Shown: positions 35,089-44,396 of the stretch, piece after piece
Numbering within the stretch: the first letter of the stretch is position 1
Layout: each line of letters opens with the position of its first letter
Source of the DNA: Singulisphaera sp. GP187
GTDB lineage: Bacteria > Planctomycetota > Phycisphaerae > Phycisphaerales > SM1A02
Length of the DNA: 46,836 nucleotides
Direction: 5' to 3'
Assembly (NCBI GenBank): GCA_945868805.1
Contig: CAMBMO010000017.1
Span: forward strand, 1 to 46,836
Position numbers and translations under genes: made by a program
Notes under the pieces: generated by a model
Database searches by the model: none
The model's input: only the letters and a program-made list of their open reading frames with translations
What the model was told of the DNA's origin: nothing

Positions 35089-36099
35089 TCATGGATTTCG
35101 CGCGACTCGAAATCCGTAGGCGGGAACTCCCGAGGCTGCGCCGATTCGATACGAGGAACGGCAGGTCTTCGGAAGACTCAGCCAATTTCCCCCGCGCACG
35201 ACACTCGCTTCGCCCGACGATGGACCCGTTGGATCGACAACACCGGCCTTAGATGCGACGAATGAATCGACAGCGAATCGGTCCGAGCACCACTCCCAGA
35301 CATTTCCGAGCATGTCGTGCAAACCGAATGCGTTCGCTGCGAGGGTTCCGACTGGATGTGTGTGCTCGTGTGAATTGGGTCCGCACCACGCGATCGCATC
35401 GAGCGGCCCGTACGTCGGCGACTTCGATCCCGCGCGACAGGCGTACTCCCACTGTGCTTCGGTTGGGAGTTGCAAGTTGGACTTCTGAAGAAACACCTTC
35501 AGATCTGCGAGCGACATCGAATCGACCGGAAAGTTCGTCGTGTCATCGATGATCGCACGCTCCGCCCCGAGCTTGCGCTGCGCCTCGCGCCGAGTGAACC
35601 CCTCGAGCAGAAGAGTCTGAAGCTCCGCCTCGCGCGACTCAACCGCGATGGTCCGAAACGTGCTCTCTTGAAATCGGCTGGGATTGGACTTCATTGCCTT
35701 CACCCACTGCTGTTGAGTGACTTCCGTGCGCGAGAGGTAGAAAGGCTTTGTAATCGTGACTTCATGCGCCGGCTGCTCCGCCACAACCGCGTCCATATCC
35801 CCGGCGCTCGCTCCCATTGTGAATGTGCCAGCCGGAACGAGCAACATCTCGATGCCACAGCTCGCCTCCCGCACTCGCCATGGCAATCCAGTTGCGGCAA
35901 TTCGAAGTCGAATCGCCGGATCAGCGATTACTGTCGGATCGGGAGCGGCATCTAGAACCGTTGCCCAACTGAGCGAACCAACTTGCGACGAATGGGTCGA
36001 CGCCAAGCGGGCCTCAGCACCGAAGCAAAGCGACCCGACTTGCCACGCAAGGAGAAGTCCGACGCTGGTGCCGATCAATCGTCGAGAACGTGAGATCAC
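35089..36099 (-). CDS. SUMF1-like protein, exported (paralogue 1)
   Basis: 336 residues from a GTG start at 36099. A signal peptide (GLLLAWQVGSLCFGAEA) is followed by the conserved lead-in (AAPDPTVIADPAIR, ATGLPWRVRE) and the SUMF1-like domain (LLVPAGTFTMGASAGDM, SRTEVTQQQW, LPTEAQWEYACRAGS, LHDMLGNVWEWCSDRF, VRGGNWLSLPKTCRSSYR). The residue at the first FGE Cys position is Ser. The insertion reads LQTLLLEGFTRREAQRKLG. It is the first of three tandem copies and is the most diverged near the active-site loop. It is divergent from the methyltransferase gene. Confidence 0.87.
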   Translation of the reverse strand: MISRSRRLIGTSVGLLLAWQVGSLCFGAEARLASTHSSQVGSLSWATVLDAAPDPTVIADPAIRLRIAATGLPWRVREASCGIEMLLVPAGTFTMGASAGDMDAVVAEQPAHEVTITKPFYLSRTEVTQQQWVKAMKSNPSRFQESTFRTIAVESREAELQTLLLEGFTRREAQRKLGAERAIIDDTTNFPVDSMSLADLKVFLQKSNLQLPTEAQWEYACRAGSKSPTYGPLDAIAWCGPNSHEHTHPVGTLAANAFGLHDMLGNVWEWCSDRFAVDSFVASKAGVVDPTGPSSGEASVVRGGNWLSLPKTCRSSYRIGAASGVPAYGFRVARNP

Positions 36100-36163
36100 G
36101 CGCCCATCCTAACTTGGCTCGGGCCGAGATGGGAGAGTGAGACAAGGTCCATATGCTCTCCCA

Positions 36164-36931
36164 ATGCGAGCGCGACCCAGATTCGACTTGATATGCGCGG
36201 GAGCAACGATCGCCCTCCTCTTCGCGTGTGATACTCGGCGCGATGCGCCTGCGACTGTCCCTCTCACCGACGACTCAGCGCCGTCCAACGTCTATGAGGA
36301 TGGACCGCCGACCGCAGACGGAATCGGCCGACGCTATTTCGGACGCGAGATCGCGCAGGTGATGGGGCACCCCGCGATCTACTGGCTCCAACGGAACACC
36401 CGCGAGGCCGAAGAGCGCACCGACTTGCTGATGACAGCGTTGCAATTGCGCGATGGACTCGATGTCGCGGACATCGGATCGGGGAGCGGTTACTTCACCA
36501 TTCCACTTGCTCGCGCCATCGGCCCGAGCGGAACTGCCTACGGCGTCGACATCCAACCCGAAATGATCGAGTTTCTCTCCGCCCGCGCACGAGTGGACGG
36601 CATTGGCAACATCTCCCCGATCCTGAGCAGAGTGGATGATGTCTGCCTCGCGCAGAGCAGTGTTGATCTCATTCTCCTCGTCGACGCGTACCATGAATTC
36701 GATCATCCGCACGAAATGCTGCAGTCGATTGTGCGTTCGCTACGCCATGATGGGCGGGTTGCGCTTGTCGAGTATCGAGGCGAAGATCCCGAAGTCCCTA
36801 TCAAACCCCTCCACAAGATGACCGAAGCGCAAGCGCGCATCGAACTCGAAGCGGCGGGGCTGGTCTTCGAACGAAACGACTCGGTCCTTCCCCTCCAACA
36901 CCTCCTCTGGTTCCGAAAGCCCTCACCGTGA
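36164..36931 (+). CDS. Class I methyltransferase-like lipoprotein
   Basis: 255 residues from the ATG at 36164. The N-terminus has a basic region, a hydrophobic run and a lipobox (ATIALLFACD), with Asp after the Cys. The rest is a standard class I S-adenosylmethionine-dependent methyltransferase fold: motif I DIGSGSGYFTIPLA, then YGVDIQPEMIEFL, LILLVDAYHEFDHP and VALVEYRGED. Export of such an enzyme is puzzling because its cofactor is cytoplasmic. The stop overlaps the next start as GTGA, so it is coupled to the giant cytochrome protein. The substrate is unknown. Confidence 0.87.
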   Translation: MRARPRFDLICAGATIALLFACDTRRDAPATVPLTDDSAPSNVYEDGPPTADGIGRRYFGREIAQVMGHPAIYWLQRNTREAEERTDLLMTALQLRDGLDVADIGSGSGYFTIPLARAIGPSGTAYGVDIQPEMIEFLSARARVDGIGNISPILSRVDDVCLAQSSVDLILLVDAYHEFDHPHEMLQSIVRSLRHDGRVALVEYRGEDPEVPIKPLHKMTEAQARIELEAAGLVFERNDSVLPLQHLLWFRKPSP

Positions 36932-39900
36932 ATACAAGTCTTTCAATCGTCGCATGCCTTCTCCTCGCTCCCCTCGCTACCGCGGATGACAGCGGGATCA
37001 CTCCCTTCAATGGCACAACGCTTGACGGATGGGAGGGAGACAATTCGTACTGGAGCGTTGATGATGGATCCATCGTCGGTCGTTCGACCCTCGAGCATCC
37101 CTTGACGACGAGCACCTACCTCGTGTGGTCGGGGGACATGCCGCAAGATTTCGACCTTCGCTGCAAGATCAAACTCAACGGCGGAAACAGCGGAATTCAC
37201 TATCGCAGTTCCCGCGCGGACGGACAGCACGACTTGCGTGGATTTCAAGCAGACTTCGACGCGAACAATAGCTACTCGGGCGTGCTCTATGAAGGTGTCG
37301 GAAGGGAATTGATGAGCGCGCGAGGTGAGCAAGTGGAATACTCGCCAGCGGGCAAGCGGGTCATCGCGCAATTCGCGCCGGACGAGGTCTTGCGCAAGTC
37401 GATCCGCACTGGCGAATGGAACGACTATCGAATCGAAGCGCGGGGCACGCGTGTCCGTCACTGGATCAACGATGTGCTGATGTGCGATGTGACCGACGGC
37501 GATGCATCGCGATTTCGCCGCGACGGATTGCTGGCGTTTCAACTCCATCAGGGGCCGCCGATGGAAGTCCGTTTTCGCGATCTGACAGTCCAGCCTCTTC
37601 TCTCCGCTCCGCCAGTCGCGTCGCTGACAATTGCCGCAGGATTTTCCGCCGAACTTCTCGCGAGTGCGCAAGCGGGACAAGGCAGTTGGGTCTGCATGAC
37701 ATTCGATGCCCTCGGGCGTGCAGTGATCTCGCCCCAAGATGGGGGATTCGTGGTCGCGTGGATCCCAGGTATCAGTTGCAATGACGATGGAAGTATCTGG
37801 ACTGGTCGATCGATCGAAGTTCGTCCATTCGAGACGCCGATTCGTGGCGCGCAGGGTCTTTGTTTCGTCGATGGCGCACTCTGGGCGAATGGAATCGGTC
37901 CCGACGGAAAAACCGGTCTGTGGCGAGTGCGCGACTTGGATGGAAACTCGACATTTGAAGATGCAACATGCATCGTTCCTTACGAAGGCGATGCGGGTGA
38001 GCATGGTCCGCACGCAGTTGTGCGAGGTCCCGATGGCGCTCTCTATATCGCGCTCGGAAATCACACAAAAGTTGCGCCTTCGATCGTGCAGTATTCCACT
38101 GACGAGACGCCGGGGCGCGCGACGGGTTCTCCGCACGATCACTTCGGCGAGGATCGAATCGATGCTCGCATGTGGGATCCGCGCGGACACGCGGTCGGGG
38201 TCTATTCGCCGGGCGCAATCGTGCTTCGGGTTGACCCATCCAAAGATCCCACCCACGAAGCACCAACCGTCTTCGCCGGCGGATTCCGAAATGCATACGA
38301 CCACTGCTTCAACGCCGATGGCGAACTCTTCACCTACGACAGCGACATGGAATGGGATATCGGCGCACCCTGGTATCGCGCGCCACGAGTCGTTCACGTC
38401 GTGAAAGGCGGCGATTATGGATGGCGCAGCGGAAGTGCCGCTATGCCTGATTGGTATCCAGACACTCTCCCGCCCGCGTGCGAGACGGACTCTGCTTCCC
38501 CCACTGGGATGCTTGCAGGATGCGATGGCGGGTTTCCCGCCCCATGGAATGAAATGATCTTCGCGGCGGACTGGACATATGGGCGCATTCTCGCGGTGAC
38601 AGTGACACCCAGCGGATCGACCTACTCCGCGCAGTGGCAACCATTCATTTCGGGTCGACCGATGCCCGTTGCGGACATGGCATGGGGCCCTGACGGAGCG
38701 ATGTACATCGTGACCGGCGGACGAGGAACCCAAAGCGGGCTTTATCGCGTGCGCGCGAACGCGCCAACGACAGCGGTCGCCACAGCAACTCCTCAGAGCC
38801 CGATGAGCGTCAATCTGCGTGCGAAACGAAACTCGATGGCAACGCAGTCGGTGCCCACTCTCATAGATGGTCTCGGTCATCCAGATCGATTCATTCAGGA
38901 TGCCGCACGCGTCGCGCTCGAACACCACCCCATCGATTCGTGGCGCGAGCTGGTCGCGACGATTCCCTCGCGGCGTGCGAAACTCGCAGGCGCGCTCGCG
39001 CTCGTGCGAGTGGGCGGTCTTGACGACGCAAAGGTCGCATGCAGGATCGCCGCAGAGTCTGGACCAGAGTCGGACGACGATGCGATCGTTTCAATGCGTG
39101 TTGCCGAGGTCGCAGTCGCTCGACACCGCGAACTCGCGACGGATCCAAACGTTCTCGCAATCGCGAAACTCGGGCTCGAACGAGTGGCACAATCGCCAAC
39201 GCGAGATGGTCCCGCGTCATGGATTGCTCTCGAACTCGGCGGTGCCCTAGGTATGCCCGCAACGATTCCGCTCGCGATGGCTGCGCTTGAACGCGCACCC
39301 AATCGAAGCGAAGCGCTGCGATATGTGTCGCTCCTTCGACATGTGAAGGAAGGCTGGACGACCGATCAGCGGGCGCGGTACTGGCAGTGGCTCACTGGTG
39401 CGAACGACCGTGCCGGTGGATTCAGCCTTCGCGGATTCATCGAGCATGTCAAGAGTGATGCGAGAGCGTCGGTGGGCGAACCGCCAGCGACTGCGACAAG
39501 CACCAGCGATGGGCGACCCGCGACTGTGCTGCCCCCCGCATTCGCGACGACCAACTCGACACTGCATGACTGGAAAGTCGCAGAGTTCGCAGACGTACTC
39601 CATTCATCAAGCGCCGGCGACCCGGCACGCGACATCGCGCGTGGTGCCCGCATCTTTCGCGAGGCGACCTGCATTCTCTGTCATCAGTTCGCGGGCGATG
39701 GATCGACGGTTGGACCTGACCTTTCCGGTCTCGCCGGTCGATTCTCGCGGCAGGACATCTTGACCGCGATCCTGGATCCTTCGGTAGTCGTCTCTGACCA
39801 GTACAAAGACACGCTGATCGAGTTGAACGACGGATCGATCGTCGTCGGACGAATTGTCGGCGACTCGGCTGGCTTTCTCAAAGTGCGGACGAATCCGCTG

Positions 39901-40068
39901 AGCGAAGATACTGAGCAAGTTGCGAAGAATTCGATTGGAAAACTCTCGCTGATCTCAACCTCGAACATGCCCCCCGGACTCGTGAGTTCGAGAACTCGCG
40001 ACGAAATCCTCGACCTGCTGGCCTACCTCGAATCGGGCGTTCCCTCTGCACAACCGCTGAAGAAGTGA
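36928..40068 (+). CDS. Giant exported DUF1080 / beta-propeller / HEAT / cytochrome c protein
   Basis: 1046 residues from a GTG inside the GTGA overlap. Order: signal peptide (LSIVACLLLAPLATA); DUF1080 domain (about 22-230: FNGTTLDGWEGDNSYW, GGNSGIHYRSSRADG), a sugar-cleaving or glycan-binding fold; a PVC-type dehydrogenase beta-propeller (about 235-610: AQGLCFVDGALWANG, GGFRNAYDHCFNADGELFTY); a helical repeat region (about 640-800); and a C-terminal cytochrome c domain with heme motif C915-I-L-C918-H919 and a candidate axial Met near 1014 (NMPPGL). Proteins of this kind are typical of planctomycetes and probably oxidise sugars in the periplasm. The substrate is unknown. Confidence 0.92.
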   Translation: MNTSLSIVACLLLAPLATADDSGITPFNGTTLDGWEGDNSYWSVDDGSIVGRSTLEHPLTTSTYLVWSGDMPQDFDLRCKIKLNGGNSGIHYRSSRADGQHDLRGFQADFDANNSYSGVLYEGVGRELMSARGEQVEYSPAGKRVIAQFAPDEVLRKSIRTGEWNDYRIEARGTRVRHWINDVLMCDVTDGDASRFRRDGLLAFQLHQGPPMEVRFRDLTVQPLLSAPPVASLTIAAGFSAELLASAQAGQGSWVCMTFDALGRAVISPQDGGFVVAWIPGISCNDDGSIWTGRSIEVRPFETPIRGAQGLCFVDGALWANGIGPDGKTGLWRVRDLDGNSTFEDATCIVPYEGDAGEHGPHAVVRGPDGALYIALGNHTKVAPSIVQYSTDETPGRATGSPHDHFGEDRIDARMWDPRGHAVGVYSPGAIVLRVDPSKDPTHEAPTVFAGGFRNAYDHCFNADGELFTYDSDMEWDIGAPWYRAPRVVHVVKGGDYGWRSGSAAMPDWYPDTLPPACETDSASPTGMLAGCDGGFPAPWNEMIFAADWTYGRILAVTVTPSGSTYSAQWQPFISGRPMPVADMAWGPDGAMYIVTGGRGTQSGLYRVRANAPTTAVATATPQSPMSVNLRAKRNSMATQSVPTLIDGLGHPDRFIQDAARVALEHHPIDSWRELVATIPSRRAKLAGALALVRVGGLDDAKVACRIAAESGPESDDDAIVSMRVAEVAVARHRELATDPNVLAIAKLGLERVAQSPTRDGPASWIALELGGALGMPATIPLAMAALERAPNRSEALRYVSLLRHVKEGWTTDQRARYWQWLTGANDRAGGFSLRGFIEHVKSDARASVGEPPATATSTSDGRPATVLPPAFATTNSTLHDWKVAEFADVLHSSSAGDPARDIARGARIFREATCILCHQFAGDGSTVGPDLSGLAGRFSRQDILTAILDPSVVVSDQYKDTLIELNDGSIVVGRIVGDSAGFLKVRTNPLSEDTEQVAKNSIGKLSLISTSNMPPGLVSSRTRDEILDLLAYLESGVPSAQPLKK

Positions 40069-41285
40069 CAAGTGGTTTGTCCCGACGGGACATACCGTGC
40101 AGGAATTGCCATTCGCGTCCATCGCCAACGGGTATGGATACCGCGATGTCTTTGGTGTCTTCCAGCAACTCGGCGGAACATGTTCATTGAATCCAGCGTG
40201 CTACCCAGCGTGGCTCAACGAATCGAATGCCACATGCAAACTGACATTTACGAGCGGGGGCGGCGGCTATTTCTGCTCGACCCAGTTGATCGCGACGACT
40301 TCCGCGGACGAAACCCCCTATTTCTCGACTGCGAATCATTGCATCAGCTCTGCTGCAGAAGCCACCAGCGCTCAATTCGTCTTCTTCAATCGTTCTGCCT
40401 GCACTGGCGGAAATTCTGCGGGAACGACCGTGTCGGCCGCAGACGTCACGGCAACTTCGGCAACGAGCGACTGCACCCTGCTGATGGCTCACGGCGCGCT
40501 TCCGACGGGCGTTTACTGGGCGGGTTGGACCAACACGAACCCGGCAACGGGGACCGCATCGACGGGGCTTCACCACCCGAGCGGTACTGCTCAGGCAATC
40601 TCGTTCGGGTCGAAGAACTCTGGATCGTTGAACTGCGGGTCGCCGCAAAGCAACTGGAATTCGCTCACTTGGAACAGTGGCATCACCGAGGGCGGTTCGT
40701 CCGGGAGCGCGATCTATCGGAACTCCGATCACAAGATGTACGGCGTGCTGACATGTGGCGCGAGCTCGTGCTCGAACCCTGGGGGTGACGATGGATACGG
40801 ACGGTGGGATGTCGCCGCCAACTCGGCAGCCTTCTCGACTCTCCTTGTCGCAGGAAGCGACGACTGTGACGCCGACGCTTCCCGCATCGTGCAACGAAGG
40901 TGGCGGAGTCGCCATCAACAAGGATGTCTGGTTCAAGTACACCGCCGCATGCTCGGGCACTGTCACAGCGAGTACCTGCGGCAGTGCTACGTTCGACACG
41001 CGCATCGCGGTCTACAGTGGAACGATCTGCCCGAGCACGACGACCGTCGTCAGCGCATGCTCGGACAATGCTGCTGGATGTGCGAGCTCTACGAGCAAGG
41101 CGACCTGGACTGCGATTGCCGGAAGCGTCTGGTATGTGCGAGTCGGTTCGCCTGGATCGACGAGTGGAACCGGATCACTTTCGCTGAGCTGTGCCGTGAC
41201 TTGCACCGCCGATGTCAACGGCGATCTCTACGTCGATGGCGCAGACCTGGGCATCGTGCTGGGTGCTTGGGGAAGCTGTCCGTAA
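40061..41285 (+). pseudogene. Decayed secreted trypsin-like serine peptidase
   Basis: The frame from 40061 (WFVPTGHTVQELPFASIANG) joins a peptidase domain of the lysyl endopeptidase kind, with His in TPYFSTANHC, Asp in SDCTLL and Ser in ITEGGSSGSAIY. Two lesions are visible. First, the start is missing: the sequence begins in the middle of a domain, right at the end of the preceding gene, with no signal peptide; the only start is a GTG at 40097 without a ribosome binding site. Second, the frame shifts near 40862-40870, after LLVAGSDDC; the rest continues in the next frame as TVTPTLPASCNEGGG, a beta-rich domain, and one EF-hand-like segment ADVNGDLYVDGADLGIVLGA. The shift amounts to one extra base (or two missing). 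A sequencing error could explain the second lesion, not the first. Confidence 0.75.
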
Positions 41286-41342
41286 CGCACTCGCAGAATC
41301 GATGACGGGTTGGACGCGATTGTTACTAGGATCTCGCTACTC

Positions 41343-41372
41343 GGATCATGCTGGATCATGCTGGATCATGCT
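41343..41372 (+). repeat. Three tandem copies of a 10-bp unit
   Basis: GGATCATGCT repeated exactly three times, 38 bases before the start of the gene at 41410. Each copy contains GATC. The 10-bp period is near one turn of DNA, so a protein binding each copy would meet the same face. Confidence 0.9.
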
Positions 41373-41409
41373 TGTCTGGTGATGGGTTCTTAACACGAAG
41401 GAATACGCG

Positions 41410-43230
41410 ATGAAACTGACCTCGGCAACAATTGGAGCGCTCGCACTTTCTGGTTGTGCTTTCGTGCTCGGACACTACGGAGCAACGCTGGAGAGCCCAG
41501 CCCATGCGTTGCCAGGTGATGGCGGCGTCGCGGGCGCGGGCACCGATTGCAATAGTGCACCTTCCGCGCTCATCGGAACAAACTCCTTCAACACGGCGTC
41601 TGCAACTGCATCGCTCGTCGTGACTGCTGGGGCTGGGTGCAGCACACACACGATCTACAAGGTGAACTACTTCACATTCACCGCCCTCGAGACGGGCAAC
41701 CACACCTTTTCGACTTGCGACCAAGAGACCTGGGATACGCGCATCGCCGTCCTTGCGACATGCGGAGCGAATCAGGTTCCGGTCGCTTGTAATGACGACG
41801 CGTGCAATTACCAAAGTACTGCGACGGGATCCCTCGTCGCCAATACCACCTATCGGATCGCAATTGGCGGTTACGGCAGCGGCGACGCCGGAGTCGGCGC
41901 ACTCGTGATCTCCTTTGGTGGTTCGGGTGGTGGTGGTGGCGGTGGTGGCATTGGTCCAGATGTCATCGTGGGCGCAATTCCGGATGTATCGAAGTATGGC
42001 AGTGTCGTTGTCAGCGGCCAAACAATCATGGCGTATGCGATCGGGACGACGAGTTGCAACATCGGCGACGCATTGCTCGATTGGTTCGCATCACCGAGCA
42101 ACCTTCACCCATTCATCCCTCAGAACTTCTACCGCATCAAGGGTGGCCGTTGCGAGCAAATTGGAATGGGGTGGGGAAAGCATGGTTTCACTGCGCTCCA
42201 AGGCTCGCTCTGCGGAGCATGCACGCCCTCATCGAGTGGAACATGGCTCGGTATCGGATGTTCCGATCCCTATAGTTCTGGGCTCAATGGGAGCCAGAGT
42301 GGTCTTGGTTGTCGATCAGAAGTCAACGCGGCGACTGGGGTCTTTCCCGGACAGATCAATCAAGGGATGCCAGGCGCAGCTGCGACGATTGGACGACGAA
42401 TCCAAGTGAATGGGAACGACTTGAACCCTGCGATGAATGCCGGTGCCACCTATTTCGCGGAAGCCCAGTACATCCATCCGGGCGATGCCGCCGCGGGCAA
42501 CGACAACAACAATGGATCATGGCGCGCATTCACAGTCGGCGCACTTACGAGCGGGGCTTACGCAGTGACAATGTCGGGAGCGACGATCCAACAGCAGCCA
42601 GCGATCGCTGCGTGGCGTTCGTACACCCCTGCGGTCACACTCGTCAACGCTGATGTCGACGCCGACGGGCGGTTCATTGTGGGATATCTCGTGACCGTCA
42701 ATACGAATGGAACTTGGCACTACGAGTACGCGATCCAAAATATCAGCAGTCACCGCAGTGGTCGCTCCTTCAGCGTTCCGGTTCCAACGGGAACAACGAT
42801 CACCAATGCCGGATTCAAGGACATCGATTATCACTCGGGCGATCCGTTCTCGGGAACAAATTGGACGACGGCGGTCGCAGCTGGATCAGTGACATGGACA
42901 GGTGGCGATTACGCGGTCAGTGCCAACGGAAACGCACTCCGCTTCGGCACGATGTACAACTTCTGGTTCGACGCCAACCAACCACCGACCGCTGCCACCG
43001 GAACAATCGGACTCTTCCGTCCAGGGACGAACCCAACGGTCGCACTCGCGATTCAGGGACCGAGTGGAACTCCCACCAATCCAGCCGATCTTAATGGCGA
43101 CGGACTCGTTGACTCAGCGGATCTCGGACTCCTGCTCGCCGCGTGGGGAAGCTCGGGCCCAGGAGATATCGACAACAACGGAACCGTGAACGCGCCAGAC
43201 CTCGCGGCGCTTCTCAGTGCGTGGAGCTGA
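41410..43230 (+). CDS. Large secreted protein with dockerin-like end
   Basis: 606 residues; AAGGA lies 8 bases before the ATG. A signal peptide (ATIGALALSGCAFVLG) leads to a beta-rich domain (TLLVAG-type fold; YKVNYFTFTALETGNHTFST, WDTRIAVLATCG) resembling the C-terminal domain of the neighbouring peptidase remnant. A Gly-rich linker (about residues 170-180) follows, then a 350-residue domain with many aromatic and Gly residues that I do not recognise. The protein ends in two EF-hand-like segments, DLNGDGLVDSADLGLLLAAW and DIDNNGTVNAPDLAALLSAW. It is probably exported and attached or sorted at the cell surface. Confidence 0.88.
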   Translation: MKLTSATIGALALSGCAFVLGHYGATLESPAHALPGDGGVAGAGTDCNSAPSALIGTNSFNTASATASLVVTAGAGCSTHTIYKVNYFTFTALETGNHTFSTCDQETWDTRIAVLATCGANQVPVACNDDACNYQSTATGSLVANTTYRIAIGGYGSGDAGVGALVISFGGSGGGGGGGGIGPDVIVGAIPDVSKYGSVVVSGQTIMAYAIGTTSCNIGDALLDWFASPSNLHPFIPQNFYRIKGGRCEQIGMGWGKHGFTALQGSLCGACTPSSSGTWLGIGCSDPYSSGLNGSQSGLGCRSEVNAATGVFPGQINQGMPGAAATIGRRIQVNGNDLNPAMNAGATYFAEAQYIHPGDAAAGNDNNNGSWRAFTVGALTSGAYAVTMSGATIQQQPAIAAWRSYTPAVTLVNADVDADGRFIVGYLVTVNTNGTWHYEYAIQNISSHRSGRSFSVPVPTGTTITNAGFKDIDYHSGDPFSGTNWTTAVAAGSVTWTGGDYAVSANGNALRFGTMYNFWFDANQPPTAATGTIGLFRPGTNPTVALAIQGPSGTPTNPADLNGDGLVDSADLGLLLAAWGSSGPGDIDNNGTVNAPDLAALLSAWS

Positions 43231-43232
43231 CG

Positions 43233-44396
43233 CTAGCGAATCTCGCTGGCACCAGTCAGTTCCCACCGCTCGCTCTTGGCACTCTTGAGGATCGCCGCGC
43301 ACACCTTTCCAGTCTCATGCGCTTCGCGAAATGTCGGATGCGCAGGTGCGCCGGACTCGAGAGATTTCAAGAAGTCCGCGACATGATGGATGAATGAGTG
43401 TTCGTATCCGATGGCGAGACCGGGCACCCACCACTGCTTCATGTATGGATGATCACCATCGGTGACATGGATTGATCGCCAACCGCGCAGGCTGCTTTGG
43501 TCACGGTGATCGAAGTACTCCAGTCGATGCAGATCGTGCAGATCCCACGCAATCGACGCGTTCTCGCCATTGATCTCGAAGGAGTACTTCGCCTTGTGGC
43601 CGCGGGCGTATCGAGTGGATTCGAAGTTGCCAAGAGATCCATTTTCGAAGTCGCAGATGAACTCACACGCGTCGTCGATACCGACCGGCTCCATCTTGCC
43701 CGACAGTATGTGCACGCGCTCTTTGACAAATGTTTCAGTGCGCGCGACGACGCGCGAGATCGGACCATTGAGCCACTGCGCGGTGTCGATGCAGTGCGCG
43801 AGCAGGTCGCCAGTCACTCCAGAACCAGCGGCGCTCGCGTCGAGCCGCCAGAGCCCCGCACCTCCCTGTGGCAGGTCCGCACTGATCGTCCAATCCTGCA
43901 GAAACTGCGCTCGAAAATGAAATATTTTCCCCAGTCGCCCCTCGCCGATAAGTTGCTTCGCCATCGTGACCGCAGGGATGCGCCGATAGTTGTACCAAAC
44001 GGTGTTTGCGACGCCTGCAGATTCGATCGCCCGCACCATTCGCTCGCCTTCTTCGACATCCATCGAAAGTGGCTTCTCGCAGAGCACCATCTTCCCTGCC
44101 TTCGCGGCAGCGATGGCGATCTCTGCATGGGAGTTGTTCGGTGTGCAAATGTCCACTGCATCGACATCATCGCGCGCGATCACCTCGCGCCAGTCAGTCA
44201 CGACATGCTTGTAACCCCAAGCCTGAGCAAATGCCTTTGCCTTCGCCTCATCGCGGCCGCAGAGCACTTGCAAGACTGGTTGAAATCGTGACGGAAAAAA
44301 CTGACCGACTTGGCGATAGGCGTTGGAGTGCGCCTTCCCCATGAATCCGTATCCAATCATCGCAATGCGCAGTTCCTTCGTCATTTCGCTCACCAT
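43233..44396 (-). CDS. Gfo/Idh/MocA family oxidoreductase
   Basis: NAD(P)-dependent sugar or inositol dehydrogenase-like enzyme. From the ATG at 44396 it is 387 residues; a second ATG at 44384 is possible. The frame is open further up, but that part overlaps the preceding gene. Rossmann motif [14 protein letters not shown], the NADP-side signature CEKPLSMD, and the catalytic region [14 protein letters not shown] with His and Asp. It overlaps the stop of the isomerase gene upstream. Substrate not evident; such enzymes with isomerase neighbours often degrade inositols or uncommon sugars. Confidence 0.93.
   Translation of the reverse strand: MVSEMTKELRIAMIGYGFMGKAHSNAYRQVGQFFPSRFQPVLQVLCGRDEAKAKAFAQAWGYKHVVTDWREVIARDDVDAVDICTPNNSHAEIAIAAAKAGKMVLCEKPLSMDVEEGERMVRAIESAGVANTVWYNYRRIPAVTMAKQLIGEGRLGKIFHFRAQFLQDWTISADLPQGGAGLWRLDASAAGSGVTGDLLAHCIDTAQWLNGPISRVVARTETFVKERVHILSGKMEPVGIDDACEFICDFENGSLGNFESTRYARGHKAKYSFEINGENASIAWDLHDLHRLEYFDHRDQSSLRGWRSIHVTDGDHPYMKQWWVPGLAIGYEHSFIHHVADFLKSLESGAPAHPTFREAHETGKVCAAILKSAKSERWELTGASEIR

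Noticed and set aside
32905-36099. Formylglycine-generating enzymes for sulfatases
   Set aside because: The first active-site cysteine is His or Ser in all three, the proteins are exported, and no sulfatase gene is in the window.
36943-38928. A 661-codon open frame on the minus strand
   Set aside because: It lies wholly inside the clear DUF1080/cytochrome gene and its translation is Arg/His/Cys-rich with no domain, as expected of a shadow frame in GC-rich DNA.
40850-40880. Programmed +1 frameshift in the peptidase gene
   Set aside because: No slippery run, rare codon or stimulatory structure is visible, and the gene also lacks its 5' end, so decay or a sequence error is simpler.
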